The position numbers and the translations under genes are program-made. The notes beneath the pieces were generated by a model. The model was not told the origin of the DNA. It saw only the letters and a program-made list of their open reading frames with translations, and made no database searches. From Aquabacter sp040755535 (GTDB lineage Bacteria > Pseudomonadota > Alphaproteobacteria > Rhizobiales > Xanthobacteraceae), in assembly GCA_040755535.1 (NCBI GenBank), contig JBFMAV010000006.1, positions 1 to 64,000 on the forward strand: a stretch of DNA of 64,000 bases, read 5' to 3'. The stretch's first letter is position 1. The number at the start of each line of letters is the position of its first letter. Positions 33,471 to 42,456 of this stretch are shown in pieces.

Positions 33471-34880
33471 TCAGGCAGCCCGGGCTTGCAGCACGGCACC
33501 GCCTTCCTCACCCAAATCATAGAACAGGCCCGCCATGAGCTGGAGCGCCTCGCGCGCCACGGAGGCCAGCAGATGCTCGTTGGGCGCATGCTGGGAGCAG
33601 GCGGGATAGGAATGGGGCACCCAGACGGTCGGCATTCCGAGAATGAGCGCGAACACGTCGTTGGGCAGGGAGCCGCCGAGATTGGGCAGCAGCGCCGGGG
33701 TCTTGCCCGTGGTGCGGGCAATGGAGGCAAGCGCCCAATCCACCCAGGGATCGGACGGGTCAAGGCGCGTGGCCTCGAACGTGGCCGAACGGGCGGGGCG
33801 CACCTTCACCATGCCAAGGCCGCGGGCCGAAAGATGGGCTTCCACCAAAGGGATGACCGTTTCGGGATCGGTGCCCACGACGAAGCGCAGTTGCATGGTG
33901 GCTTTGGCGCTGGGCGGCACCGCATTGGCGGGCTTGTCCGGTGCGCCGGTCACGAACGCCAGAACCTCCAGAGTGTTCCAGGCATAGACCTTCTCCGCCG
34001 GCGTCAGCCCGGGTTCGCCCCAGTCGGGATCGATGTCCGGATCGCCCATGCCCTGTTCCAGGGAGATGCCGGCCAGGGCGGCGCGCACTGAGGCTGGGAT
34101 CTCCGTCGGCTTGAGGCCCTCCACGAGGATTCGCCCCTTGGAGTCCACGAGGCTGGCGATGGCATGGGCCAGGAGCGTTCCGGCGTTGGAGAGCGCGCCG
34201 CCCCAATTGCCGGAATGATGGCCGCCGGCCCGCAGGTTCACCTCCATCTCGAAATTGAACGCCCCCCGCGACCCGAGGAAGACCGTGGGGCGGACGGCGG
34301 ACAGGCGCGGCCCGTCCGAGCCGATCAGCACGTCCGCCTTGAGCGCCTCGCGCTCCAGGCGGGCAAGCTCGCGCAGGCCCGGAGATCCCGCTTCCTCGCC
34401 CATTTCGATCAGCAGCTTGCAGTTGAAGCCAAGGCGGCCGCCGCGCACCTCCAGCACCTGTGCAAGCGCCGCCAGGTTGATGGAATGCTGCCCCTTATTG
34501 TCGGCGGTGCCGCGGCCATACCAGCGGTCGCCTTCTTCAACGAGGGTCCAGGGCTTCAGCCCCTCACGCCAGCCCGCGTCCTGGCCGAACACCACGTCGC
34601 CATGGCCATAGAGCAGGACCGTGGGCAGTCCTTCGGCCTCGTGACGCTCGGCGATCAGGAACGGCCCGTGTCCCGCCGCGGGATTGTCCGCGACGCGGGA
34701 CGTGAAGCCGAGCCGGGTGACGGTCGGGATGATCTCCTCGGTCAGATAGGCCCGCAGCGCATCGAGGCTCTGCCCCGTCTGGCTCTCCGTGGGCATGGCG
34801 ACGCGGCGGGCGAGATCGGCCCGGAAATGGCCGTGGTCGAAATAGTCGGTCGCGCGGGCGACGGCATCTTGTCGGCTCAT
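33471..34880 (-). CDS. M20-family metallopeptidase
   Basis: A 469-residue M20 (ArgE/DapE/CPG2-type) dizinc peptidase. Ligand motifs are VLLYGHGDVV, the bridging aspartate in WYGRGTADNKGQHS, the catalytic and metal glutamates in LIEMGEEAGSPG, and a late HAPNEHLLAS. The dimerisation/lid domain (about residues 220-370) includes LRAGGHHSGNWGG. There is no signal peptide, so it works in the cytoplasm. It lies 38 bp after a dipeptide-type ABC operon on the same strand and is presumably co-transcribed, so it should cleave the imported peptide or N-acyl amino acid. An intrinsic terminator follows. Confidence 0.9.
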   Translation of the reverse strand: MSRQDAVARATDYFDHGHFRADLARRVAMPTESQTGQSLDALRAYLTEEIIPTVTRLGFTSRVADNPAAGHGPFLIAERHEAEGLPTVLLYGHGDVVFGQDAGWREGLKPWTLVEEGDRWYGRGTADNKGQHSINLAALAQVLEVRGGRLGFNCKLLIEMGEEAGSPGLRELARLEREALKADVLIGSDGPRLSAVRPTVFLGSRGAFNFEMEVNLRAGGHHSGNWGGALSNAGTLLAHAIASLVDSKGRILVEGLKPTEIPASVRAALAGISLEQGMGDPDIDPDWGEPGLTPAEKVYAWNTLEVLAFVTGAPDKPANAVPPSAKATMQLRFVVGTDPETVIPLVEAHLSARGLGMVKVRPARSATFEATRLDPSDPWVDWALASIARTTGKTPALLPNLGGSLPNDVFALILGMPTVWVPHSYPACSQHAPNEHLLASVAREALQLMAGLFYDLGEEGGAVLQARAA

Positions 34881-34918
34881 GGGATCAACGAGACCTTGCT
34901 GGACGGAAATGATGAAGC

Positions 34919-35896
34919 TCAGGCGGCTGTGGGAAGGCTGGCAGGCGCCGCGAGATGGCAGGAGGCATACCCGTCGGGCAATGCAACGCTGTGCGGCGCG
35001 TAGCGGCGGCAGACGTCGCGTGCGGCCGGGCAGCGCGGCTCAAACGCGCATCCGGCGCTCTGGGTGAGGGGGTTGGGGAAAACCGCGCCCAGATGCGTGT
35101 CGGGGACGCCGAGATCCGGGTCCGGCGTCAGAACGGAATCCAGGAGCGCCCGGCTGTAGGGATGGCGGGGATCGGCGAACAGGCCTTCGCGCGTGCGCTC
35201 CTCCACGAAGCGCCCGAGATACATGACCGCCACCCGATCCGCGAGATGCTCGACCACCGCGAGATTGTGGCTGATGAAGAAATAGGTGAGCCCCAGTTCC
35301 TTCTTCAGTTCCAGCAGGAGATTGAGGATCTGCGCCTGCACCGAGACATCGAGCGCCGAGGTCGGCTCGTCGCAGATCACCACCTCCGGGCGCATGATGA
35401 GCGCGCGGGCAATGGCGACGCGCTGGCGCTGGCCGCCGGACAATTGGCTTGGACCGGCCTCCATCAGCCGCCGCGGCAGGCCCACGATGTCCATCAATTC
35501 CAGCACCTTGGCCCGGCGTTGCGCGGCGTCGCCGATGCGGTGGACCACGAGCGGCAGGGCGATGAGGTCGGCGATGGACTTGCGGGGGTTCAGCGACGAA
35601 TAGGGATCCTGGAAAATGGGCTGGATGCGCCGGGCCACCGCGATCCGGTTGGTCTCGCCAATGGGGGTGCCGTTGATGCGGATGTCCCCTGAGGACGGGG
35701 GCAGCAGTCCGAGCAGCATCTTGGCGAGGGTGGACTTGCCCGACCCGCTCTCGCCCACCAACGCATAGACCTCGCCGCGCCGCACCTGAAGCGAAACGCC
35801 GGCCACGGCGGTCAAGGTGGCCTTGGGGCGGAACAGACCTTGCGAGACCTGGAAGGTCCGCGTCACATCCTTGAGTTCGAGAACGACGTCGCTCAT
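34919..35896 (-). CDS. second Dpp/Opp ABC transporter ATP-binding protein (DppF-like)
   Basis: A 325-residue ABC ATPase with Walker A GESGSGKSTLAK, signature LSGGQRQRVAIARAL, Walker B VVICDEPTSALD and H-loop FFISHNLAV. The cysteine-containing C-terminal extension is AGCAFEPRCPAARDVC. It overlaps the adjoining ATPase gene by 4 bp (ATGA). This transporter is distinct from the one at 10-15.5 kb; its Walker B has the regular DEPTSALD. Confidence 0.9.
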   Translation of the reverse strand: MSDVVLELKDVTRTFQVSQGLFRPKATLTAVAGVSLQVRRGEVYALVGESGSGKSTLAKMLLGLLPPSSGDIRINGTPIGETNRIAVARRIQPIFQDPYSSLNPRKSIADLIALPLVVHRIGDAAQRRAKVLELMDIVGLPRRLMEAGPSQLSGGQRQRVAIARALIMRPEVVICDEPTSALDVSVQAQILNLLLELKKELGLTYFFISHNLAVVEHLADRVAVMYLGRFVEERTREGLFADPRHPYSRALLDSVLTPDPDLGVPDTHLGAVFPNPLTQSAGCAFEPRCPAARDVCRRYAPHSVALPDGYASCHLAAPASLPTAA

Positions 35897-36873
35897 GCGG
35901 CGGCCTCCGGGATCATCGCGCGCAGGCAGCGCACGGCGTGGTCGGGCTCGGGTTGGACCAGGGGAATGGGGGTGGCGCAGTCGGGGCCGGCGAGGTCGCA
36001 CCGATTGCGGAAGGCGCAGCCTTCGAGGCGGCCGATCAGGTTCGGCACCTGCCCTCGGATCGCGCCGAGGGGCGCGCCGGGCACGGTCCGTCCCGGCACG
36101 GGAATGCAGTCGAGGAGACCGCGCGTATAGGGGTGGGCCGGATGGCGGAAGAGCGTGCGCGCGGGGGCCGTCTCCACGAGGCTTCCCGCATACATGACGC
36201 CCACCTTGTCCGCGACCCGGGCCACCACGCCGAGGTCATGGGTGATGAGGATGACCGCCATGCCGAATTCCTTTTGGAGGTCGGCGATGAGGTGGAGGAT
36301 CTGCGCCTGGATGGTTACGTCGAGCGCGGTGGTGGGTTCGTCGGCGATGATGAGTTCGGGGCCGCACATGAGCGCCATGGCGATCATGACGCGCTGGCGC
36401 AGGCCGCCCGAGAGTTGATGGGGATATTGGGACAGGCGGCGGGCGGCGGCAGTGATGCCCACTTTCTCCAGCAGATGCACCGCCCGATCCCGCGCGGCCG
36501 AGGCGGAGACCTTGCGATGGCAGGTGAGGGCCTCCGTCAACTGGTCGCCGATGGTGTAGGACGGGTTCAGCGAGGTCATCGGCTCCTGAAAGATCATCGC
36601 CATCCGATTGCCCCGCAGGCGGCGCATGCCGGCGGCGGAGATGGTGGACAGGTCGATGCCGTCGAACGCGAGCCGCGCGGCCCGGCGCTGAACGCGCTTC
36701 GGCAAGAGATCCATGATCGCGAGCGATGTCAGCGATTTGCCGGACCCGCTCTCGCCCACGATGGCCAGCGTCTCGCCCCGCTCGAGCGAGAAGGAGACGC
36801 CGCTCACCGCATGGAGCGTGCCGACCCCGACGGGGATGTCGATGACGAGGTCTTTAACCTCCAGCAGGGCCAT
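35893..36873 (-). CDS. second Dpp/Opp ABC transporter ATP-binding protein (DppD-like)
   Basis: A 326-residue ABC ATPase: Walker A GESGSGKSLTS, signature LSGGLRQRVMIAMAL, Walker B LIIADEPTTALD, H-loop LITHDLGV, with the oligopeptide-class extension EGCAFRNRCDLAGPDC. It starts 3 bp after the permease stop. Together with the DppF-like subunit it energises import through the permeases encoded just upstream. Confidence 0.9.
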   Translation of the reverse strand: MALLEVKDLVIDIPVGVGTLHAVSGVSFSLERGETLAIVGESGSGKSLTSLAIMDLLPKRVQRRAARLAFDGIDLSTISAAGMRRLRGNRMAMIFQEPMTSLNPSYTIGDQLTEALTCHRKVSASAARDRAVHLLEKVGITAAARRLSQYPHQLSGGLRQRVMIAMALMCGPELIIADEPTTALDVTIQAQILHLIADLQKEFGMAVILITHDLGVVARVADKVGVMYAGSLVETAPARTLFRHPAHPYTRGLLDCIPVPGRTVPGAPLGAIRGQVPNLIGRLEGCAFRNRCDLAGPDCATPIPLVQPEPDHAVRCLRAMIPEAAA

Positions 36874-36876
36874 GGT

Positions 36877-37797
36877 TCAGTTCCTGTTTTCGGGCGCGGT
36901 GATGTCGCGCAGCCCGTCGCCGACGAGGTTGATGGCCAGCACCAGGAGCACCAGCGCGCTCGCCGGAATGGCGATGACCCAGGGGCTGAAGAACATGTAT
37001 TGCTTGCCCTCCGCGATCATCAGGCCCCAGGAGGGCAGGGGCGGCTGGACGCCCAATCCAAGGAAGGAGAGCGCGGCCTCCAGCAGGATGGCGTGCGCCA
37101 TTTCCAGCGTGGCCACCACGATCAGCGGATTCAGGATGTTCGGCAGCACCTCGGACAGGATGATGCGCGGGGTGGAGCAGCCGATGGCGCTGGCCGCCGC
37201 GATGAAGTCCGACCCCATCACCTGCTGAGTCGCCGAGCGCGTCACCACGGCGAAACGGTCCCACAGCAGCAGGCCGAGCACGATGATCACGCCCTGGAGG
37301 GACGATCCCACCAGCGCCGCCGAGGCGAGCGCCACCAGAACCACGGGCAGGGCGAGGCGGGTGGTGACGATATAGCTCAGCACCGCATCCACGCGGCCAC
37401 CGAAATAGCCCGCGCAAACTCCCAGAACCGTGCCGATGGTGCCGGAAATGAGCACGGTGACGGTACCGATCAGCAGCGAAATCTGTGCGCCGTAGAGCAG
37501 GCGGCTCAGATAGTCCCGGCCGAGCTTGTCGGTGCCGAGGATGTGCGCCCAGTTTCCTTTGGCGTCCCACACCGGCGGCACCATGCGCCGGGCGAGATTC
37601 TGGGCATAGGGATCGTGCGGGGCGACCAAGGGCGCGGCGAGGGCCAGCACCACGATCAAGGCCAGCAATGTCGCGCCCAGCAGGAAGCCGCCATGGCCGA
37701 AACCCTTGGAGAGAAACGACAAGAGCGGCGCCCGGCGCGCGGGGGGCAGGTCCAGGGGGCTCTGGGAGGTGTCGGTGGATGTCAGGGGCATGGTCAT
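36877..37797 (-). CDS. second Dpp/Opp ABC transporter permease (DppC-like)
   Basis: A 306-residue permease with about six helices. DppC marks include HILGTDKLGRDYLSRLLYG, the coupling loop SAIGCSTPRIILSEVLPNI and LEAALSFLGLGVQPPLPSWG. Start ATG 37797 overlaps the DppB-like stop as ATGA. An in-frame second ATG two codons later would also work. Confidence 0.91.
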   Translation of the reverse strand: MTMPLTSTDTSQSPLDLPPARRAPLLSFLSKGFGHGGFLLGATLLALIVVLALAAPLVAPHDPYAQNLARRMVPPVWDAKGNWAHILGTDKLGRDYLSRLLYGAQISLLIGTVTVLISGTIGTVLGVCAGYFGGRVDAVLSYIVTTRLALPVVLVALASAALVGSSLQGVIIVLGLLLWDRFAVVTRSATQQVMGSDFIAAASAIGCSTPRIILSEVLPNILNPLIVVATLEMAHAILLEAALSFLGLGVQPPLPSWGLMIAEGKQYMFFSPWVIAIPASALVLLVLAINLVGDGLRDITAPENRN

Positions 37798-38711
37798 GCG
37801 ACGCGCATCCGGGGATCAAGCAGCGCGTTGAGCACGTCTGCCAGGAAGGTGAGGGTGATGTAGATGCTGGCCAGCACGAGGACGACCGCCTGGACCACCG
37901 GGAAGTCGTTGCGGGCGATGGCCTCCCAGGCGAGGTGGCCGATGCCGTGCATGGAGAACACGGCTTCCACCACGATCGAGCCACCCAGCATGAAGCCGAA
38001 CTGCACCGCAGCCAGCGCCACCACGGGGATGATGGCGTTGCGCAAGGCGTGCTTGAGAATGACGCGGGCCGGCGACAGCCCCTTGGCATAGGCGGTGCGG
38101 ATATAGTCCTGGGACAGCACCTCAAGCATGCCATTGCGCGACAGGCGCATCACGGCGGGCACCGCGTACCAGCCGAGCGCGATGGAGGGCAGGACGTAAT
38201 TCTGCCAGGAGGCATTTCCGGATACCGGGAGCCAGCGCAGGTTCACCGCGAACACGATGATGAGGCCGAGCCCGAGGCAGAAGGTCGGCAGGGCCTGGCC
38301 GAGCACGCAGAAGGTCAGGGCGAGGCGATCGATCAAGGTGCCCCGGTACACGGCGGCGAGCACGCCGAGAGGCACAGCGATGATGAGCGAAATGGCGAGC
38401 GAGATGGCGCCGAGCGTCATGGTGACGGGCAGGCGTTCGGAAATCAGGGACGCCACGCTGTCCCGGAAATAGAAGGACCGGCCGAAATCCAGGTGAAGCG
38501 CGCCCCACAGCCAGTCGAGATATTGGGCCGACAGCGGCCGGTCGAGGCCATATTGCTGGCGGATCTCAGCCACCTGGGCGGCCGAGGCTTCGGGGCCGGC
38601 AATGGCGGTGGCGAGATCGCCCGACAGATGCAGGAGCGTGAAGGCGATCACCGAGACGGTGAAGGCCACCGACACGGCCACCACCAGGCGGCGCAAGGTG
38701 AAAGCGAGCAT
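37794..38711 (-). CDS. second Dpp/Opp ABC transporter permease (DppB-like)
   Basis: A 305-residue permease. It begins with the usual hydrophobic helix, has IRQQYGLDRPLSAQYLDWLW in the periplasmic segment and the coupling loop YAKGLSPARVILKHALRNAI, and ends LNALLDPRMRVA. It is separated from the binding-protein gene by 105 bp, the only sizeable gap in this operon. Confidence 0.91.
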   Translation of the reverse strand: MLAFTLRRLVVAVSVAFTVSVIAFTLLHLSGDLATAIAGPEASAAQVAEIRQQYGLDRPLSAQYLDWLWGALHLDFGRSFYFRDSVASLISERLPVTMTLGAISLAISLIIAVPLGVLAAVYRGTLIDRLALTFCVLGQALPTFCLGLGLIIVFAVNLRWLPVSGNASWQNYVLPSIALGWYAVPAVMRLSRNGMLEVLSQDYIRTAYAKGLSPARVILKHALRNAIIPVVALAAVQFGFMLGGSIVVEAVFSMHGIGHLAWEAIARNDFPVVQAVVLVLASIYITLTFLADVLNALLDPRMRVA

Positions 38712-38816
38712 AAGGATATCCCCCGGAAGGATCCGAAAGAGCCGGGGCGCTGGCGTCCCGGACGTGTTCGCCGTGGGAGCGGAGCCGCCGTGGCGGCCCC
38801 GCGCGCCGCGCGGGGG

Positions 38817-40349
38817 CTATTTCCAGCTCGCGTTGAAGAAGCGCGGAAGTTCGTCCGGCTGAGCCGTGAAGTTCAGGTCGCTCGTGAAGGCATAGTTGGA
38901 GGAATAGGAGAAGAGCGGCACCAGATAGGCCTTCTCCGCGATCAGCTTCAGCGCCTCCTGATAGGCGGCCAGCCGGGCCTGTGTCTCAACCGTCGTATCG
39001 GCGGTCTTCAGCAGGGCGGTGAGGGCGGGATCGCGCGTCAGGTCGTCCTCGTCGCCCTTGAAGAAGGTACCGGTGAAGGCCGAGGCGTCCGCGACGGAGA
39101 AGGAGCCCCAGGTCTGGAAATAGATCGGAACCTTGCCGGCACGGGCCAACTCGCGCAGGGCGGGCGACTTCATGAAATTGAGCTTCGCCTTGATGCCGAC
39201 GGCACCGAGATAGCCGATCACCGCCTCGGCATATTCACGCTCGCGATAAGCATATAGATCGATGGAGAAGCCGTTGGGATAGCCGGCCTGCGCCAGCAGC
39301 GCCTTGGCCTTGGCCGGGTCATAATCATAGCGCGGCACGCCCGCATCGGTGCAGCCGAACTGATCGATGAAGCAGGCGGAGTTCATCACGCGGGCGCCGC
39401 CGCGCACCAGATTGTCGACCATGGCCTTGCGGTCGATGGAATAGGCGATGGCCTGGCGGACCCTCGGATCCTTCAACGGTTCCGCGCCCGGCGCGCGGCC
39501 TTGGGAATCCAGTTGCAGGAAGCCGACCCGCATGGTCTCGGCGGCGAGGACGGTCAGGTTTGGCACCGCGCTGAGCTGCTTGGCCTGATCGGCCTGGACG
39601 CGCCAGATCCAATCCACCCCGCCCGTCATCAATTCCGCCACCTGGGTCTCGGGGTCCGGGATCACCCGGAATTCGAGCTTGGCGATCTTGGGATCGCCGA
39701 GCGGGCTGCCTTTCCAATAGGTGGCGGACTTTTCCATCTTCACGCCCTTCCCGGGCGTCACGGCGGTCACTTTGTAGGGGCCGGAGCCCACGGGCGCCTT
39801 GGCGAACCCGTCGAGGCCCACTTTCTTGAAATAGGCTTCCGGATAGATGACGACGGGGCCGGATAGATATTCGATCGCGGCGGGGAACGGCCCCACCAGA
39901 TGGATGCGAACCTTGTCGTCGCCGATTTTCTCGGCGCTCTTGATCCAGTTCACATTCTGCTTGGTGACAACCTTCGAGTCGGGGGAAACCACATAGTTCA
40001 GCGTGAACGCCACATCGTCCGCCGTGAGCGGGTCGCCATTGTGGAAGGTCACGCCCTTGCGGATGGTCAGATCCAGCGTCTGCGGGTCCACCCAGGTCCA
40101 GTCCGTCGCAAGCTGCGGTTCGTATTTTCCGGTCGTTGGATTGTGGAAGATCAAATTGTCGAAGGCATGCCGCGCGACGATGATGCCCTCTCGCAGATTA
40201 TTATGATAGGGGCTGATATTTTCCGGCTCTGAATCCGATGCGTAAACAAGGCTGTTATTCGCCTTGTCCGCATGCGCCATCGTCGATGCCGTGCATGATA
40301 CAAATAGGGCTGTGAGAATACGTGAGACTCGGGACGTGAGGTGGCTCAT
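38817..40349 (-). CDS. second ABC transporter substrate-binding protein (family 5)
   Basis: A 510-residue SBP_bac_5 receptor. The signal peptide is MSHLTSRVSRILTALFVSC plus TASTMAHA, cleaved near residue 27. Family segments are KYEPQLATDWTWVDPQTLDL, VTFHNGDPLTADDVAFTLNY and APVGSGPYKVTAV. The ligand is not readable; a peptide or acylated amino acid fits the M20 enzyme at the operon's end. It is divergent from a LysR gene across a 155-bp gap containing several inverted repeats, so expression is probably induced. Confidence 0.9.
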   Translation of the reverse strand: MSHLTSRVSRILTALFVSCTASTMAHADKANNSLVYASDSEPENISPYHNNLREGIIVARHAFDNLIFHNPTTGKYEPQLATDWTWVDPQTLDLTIRKGVTFHNGDPLTADDVAFTLNYVVSPDSKVVTKQNVNWIKSAEKIGDDKVRIHLVGPFPAAIEYLSGPVVIYPEAYFKKVGLDGFAKAPVGSGPYKVTAVTPGKGVKMEKSATYWKGSPLGDPKIAKLEFRVIPDPETQVAELMTGGVDWIWRVQADQAKQLSAVPNLTVLAAETMRVGFLQLDSQGRAPGAEPLKDPRVRQAIAYSIDRKAMVDNLVRGGARVMNSACFIDQFGCTDAGVPRYDYDPAKAKALLAQAGYPNGFSIDLYAYREREYAEAVIGYLGAVGIKAKLNFMKSPALRELARAGKVPIYFQTWGSFSVADASAFTGTFFKGDEDDLTRDPALTALLKTADTTVETQARLAAYQEALKLIAEKAYLVPLFSYSSNYAFTSDLNFTAQPDELPRFFNASWK

Positions 40350-40379
40350 TGTATCTCTCTCTGGAATTTTTATTCATTT

Positions 40380-40475
40380 GAACCTCGGCTGCCCAGGTTC
40401 TGAGCATGATAGATTATTGAGCTTTTTATTTCTCGCAATTAGAATAATTAGCGGCATTCGTTGCCGAAACGGCAA
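40380..40475. promoter_or_regulatory. divergent control region with inverted repeats (LysR sites)
   Basis: Three inverted repeats lie between dppA-like and lysR: GAACCT/AGGTTC (40380-40385 and 40395-40400), AATTA/TAATT (40437-40441 and 40445-40449) and TTGCCG/CGGCAA (40461-40466 and 40470-40475). LysR-type regulators bind such dyads in divergent promoters. Which one is the true site cannot be decided by eye. Confidence 0.5.
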
Positions 40476-40504
40476 TTGGAAGAGCTGGATTGCGAGGATC
40501 TCCC

Positions 40505-41428
40505 GTGAACGATGCGGCCCTGCGCTATTTTCTGGAGGTGGTTCAGGTCGGGTCCATCGCCGAGGCGTCGGCGCGGCTGAATGTGGCTGCCTCCGCCATC
40601 AGCCGTCAGATCTCGAACCTGGAAGACGATCTGGGCACGCAGTTGTTTGAGCGCCGCGCGCGCCGGCTGGTGCTGAGCGCGGCGGGCGAACTTCTGGCCC
40701 AGCATGCGCGCCGCGTCCGGCTGGAGGAGGAGCAGGTCGTCGCCGAGATGCGCCGCCTGAAGGGCCTGGAGAGAGGCTCCGTGCGCGTCGGCTGCACGGA
40801 AGGGTTCGGGACCGATTTCGTGCCCCGCACCATCGGCATGTTTCGCCGCTCCTATCCTGGCATCTCGTTCGAGATGCATGTCGCGGCGCCGCGGGCGGTG
40901 ACGCGTATGGTCAGCGAGGGCGCGGTGGACGTCGGCCTCTCGTTCGGCTTCGTGCCGGATGGGGGCGTGAAAGTGGAACTGGGCGGCAGCGCCCCTCTCG
41001 TCGCGCTGATGGCGCCCGATCATCCGCTCGCGGACCGGGCCTTTGTCACCCTGGAGGATATCAAGGCCTATCCCGTTGGGTTGCCCGGCCAGGAAACCAC
41101 GGCCCGTCAGTTGTTTGACGCGCTGTGCGGCGTGGAGGGCGTCGCGATCGAGCCGGTCATGACCACAAACTATATGGCCGGCCTGTGGAGCTTTGCCGAG
41201 GTTGGCGGCGCGATCATCATGACGGGGCGCATCACGGCCGCCTCGCGGCTGTCGCGCTTCCGCATCCGCGCCCTGCCGCTGAAGACCCGCGCCAGCACGG
41301 AACGCCGCTATGAGATCCAGACCATGCAAGGACGCGTCCTGCCTGACGCCGTGCGGATCTTCGTCGCGATCCTTGCCGATGAATTGCGCCGCCTCGATCC
41401 GCCGGAGCACCAGGACCCCGCCGCCTAG
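40505..41428 (+). CDS. LysR-family regulator
   Basis: A 307-residue LysR regulator: winged helix in residues 1-60 (ALRYFLEVVQVGSIAEASAR, then SAISRQISNLEDDLGTQLFE) and a periplasmic-binding-like effector domain from about residue 90 to 295. GTG 40505 has GAGGA 6 nt upstream; TTG 40490 is less likely. It is divergent from the second dpp operon and probably controls it. Its stop codon TAG (41426-41428) forms the first bases of the palindromic repeat element, so the last codon may have been set by that insertion; the protein length is still normal. Confidence 0.9.
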   Translation: MNDAALRYFLEVVQVGSIAEASARLNVAASAISRQISNLEDDLGTQLFERRARRLVLSAAGELLAQHARRVRLEEEQVVAEMRRLKGLERGSVRVGCTEGFGTDFVPRTIGMFRRSYPGISFEMHVAAPRAVTRMVSEGAVDVGLSFGFVPDGGVKVELGGSAPLVALMAPDHPLADRAFVTLEDIKAYPVGLPGQETTARQLFDALCGVEGVAIEPVMTTNYMAGLWSFAEVGGAIIMTGRITAASRLSRFRIRALPLKTRASTERRYEIQTMQGRVLPDAVRIFVAILADELRRLDPPEHQDPAA

Positions 41429-41541
41429 AGCATGCGCCGATCAGCCTGCACCGCAGGCTGATCGGATCACGCATTCTCTATCAATAGTTTCGAGACTGAT
41501 TCACCGATCAGGTTGATTCAACCTGATCGGATCAGGCTCTA
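41426..41541. repeat. dispersed palindromic repeat, right copy (complete)
   Basis: The element is bounded by TAGAGC (41426-41431) and GCTCTA (41536-41541). It holds two palindromes: the 13-bp stem with 3-nt loop matching 52-80, and CCGATCAGGTTGA/TCAACCTGATCGG (41504-41516 and 41518-41530) around one central T. Bases 41427-41516 are the perfect reverse complement of 1-90. It supplies the stop codon of the LysR gene. The rest of the gap to 41667 shows only the start region of glpR. Confidence 0.85.
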
Positions 41542-41667
41542 GACCGAAGGGCTCCGACCGGAGCGCCCAGACATGGTGCGTCGGCCCAATATCTTGTGCG
41601 GCCTGCGGCGGGCCCCCTGGCGGGCCGGCCCTTGCAAACCGCGCGCCTGCCAGAGCATTGTGCCGGC

Positions 41668-42438
41668 ATGGACCTGAACGAGCGGCAGCACCAGATCATC
41701 AGCCTCGCGCGGGCGCGCGGGCGGGTGAGCGTCGAGGACCTCGCGGAGACATTCGACGTCACCCCCCAGACGGTGCGCAAGGATCTGAATGATCTGTGCG
41801 AGCAGGGCCTTCTCGCCCGCACCCATGGCGGGGCGGTGGTGACCTCCAGCGTGGAGAATGTCGCTTATGCGGCCCGTCGCCTGATCGCGGACGAGGAGAA
41901 GCGCGCCATCGGCCGCGCCGCCGCCGCGCTCATTCCCAACAATTGCTCGCTCTTCATCAATATCGGGACCACCACCGAGGAAGTAGCGAAGGCACTGGCG
42001 GACCACAAGGATCTGCTGGTCATCACCAATAACCTGCACGTTGCCATGCTGCTCTATCCCAACCCTGCGATGAAGGTGATCGTCGCGGGCGGGGAGGTGC
42101 GCCATGCCGACGGCGCGGTGACCGGCGCGTCGGCCATCGACCTGATCCGGCAGTTCAACGTGGATCAGGCCATCATCGGCGCCTCCGCCATTGATGAAAG
42201 TGGCGCGCTGCTGGATTTCGACTATCAGGAAGTGCGCGTCAGCCAGGCCATCATCGAGAATGCCCGGCGCGTCATCCTCGTGTGCGACCATCTCAAATGC
42301 GGCCGGGCCGCGCCTGTGCGGATCGCGGATATCCGCCAGGTGGACGTGTTCGTCACCGACCGCATGGTCTCCCCCGGCCTCGCGCGCGTCTGCGCGGAGG
42401 CGGGGGTGGAGATCATCGAGACCAAGGCGTCGCGATGA
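41668..42438 (+). CDS. glpR: DeoR-family glycerol-3-phosphate regulator
   Basis: A 256-residue DeoR-family repressor. The N-terminal helix-turn-helix reads RGRVSVEDLAETFDVTPQTV (about residues 17-36) with RTHGGAV after it. The sugar-phosphate sensing domain has INIGTTTEEVAKAL and VDQAIIGASAIDESGALLDF, close to GlpR. It converges on glpF with only 18 bp between stops. In the established scheme it represses glp genes until glycerol-3-phosphate binds. The start at 41668 is the first ATG that yields the normal MDLNERQHQII start; an in-frame codon at 41596 would add an unlikely tail. Confidence 0.88.
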   Translation: MDLNERQHQIISLARARGRVSVEDLAETFDVTPQTVRKDLNDLCEQGLLARTHGGAVVTSSVENVAYAARRLIADEEKRAIGRAAAALIPNNCSLFINIGTTTEEVAKALADHKDLLVITNNLHVAMLLYPNPAMKVIVAGGEVRHADGAVTGASAIDLIRQFNVDQAIIGASAIDESGALLDFDYQEVRVSQAIIENARRVILVCDHLKCGRAAPVRIADIRQVDVFVTDRMVSPGLARVCAEAGVEIIETKASR

Positions 42439-42456
42439 TCCCTTTGGCTGCGCGCA

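Noticed and set aside
35938..37863. Plus-strand frames of 590-641 codons over the second Dpp operon
   Set aside because: Shadow frames opposite ABC transporter genes with intact Walker motifs.
1..41541. The inverted 90-bp repeats as ends of a composite transposon or integrative element
   Set aside because: No transposase, integrase, target duplication or tRNA attachment site is seen, and the enclosed genes look like ordinary chromosomal modules.
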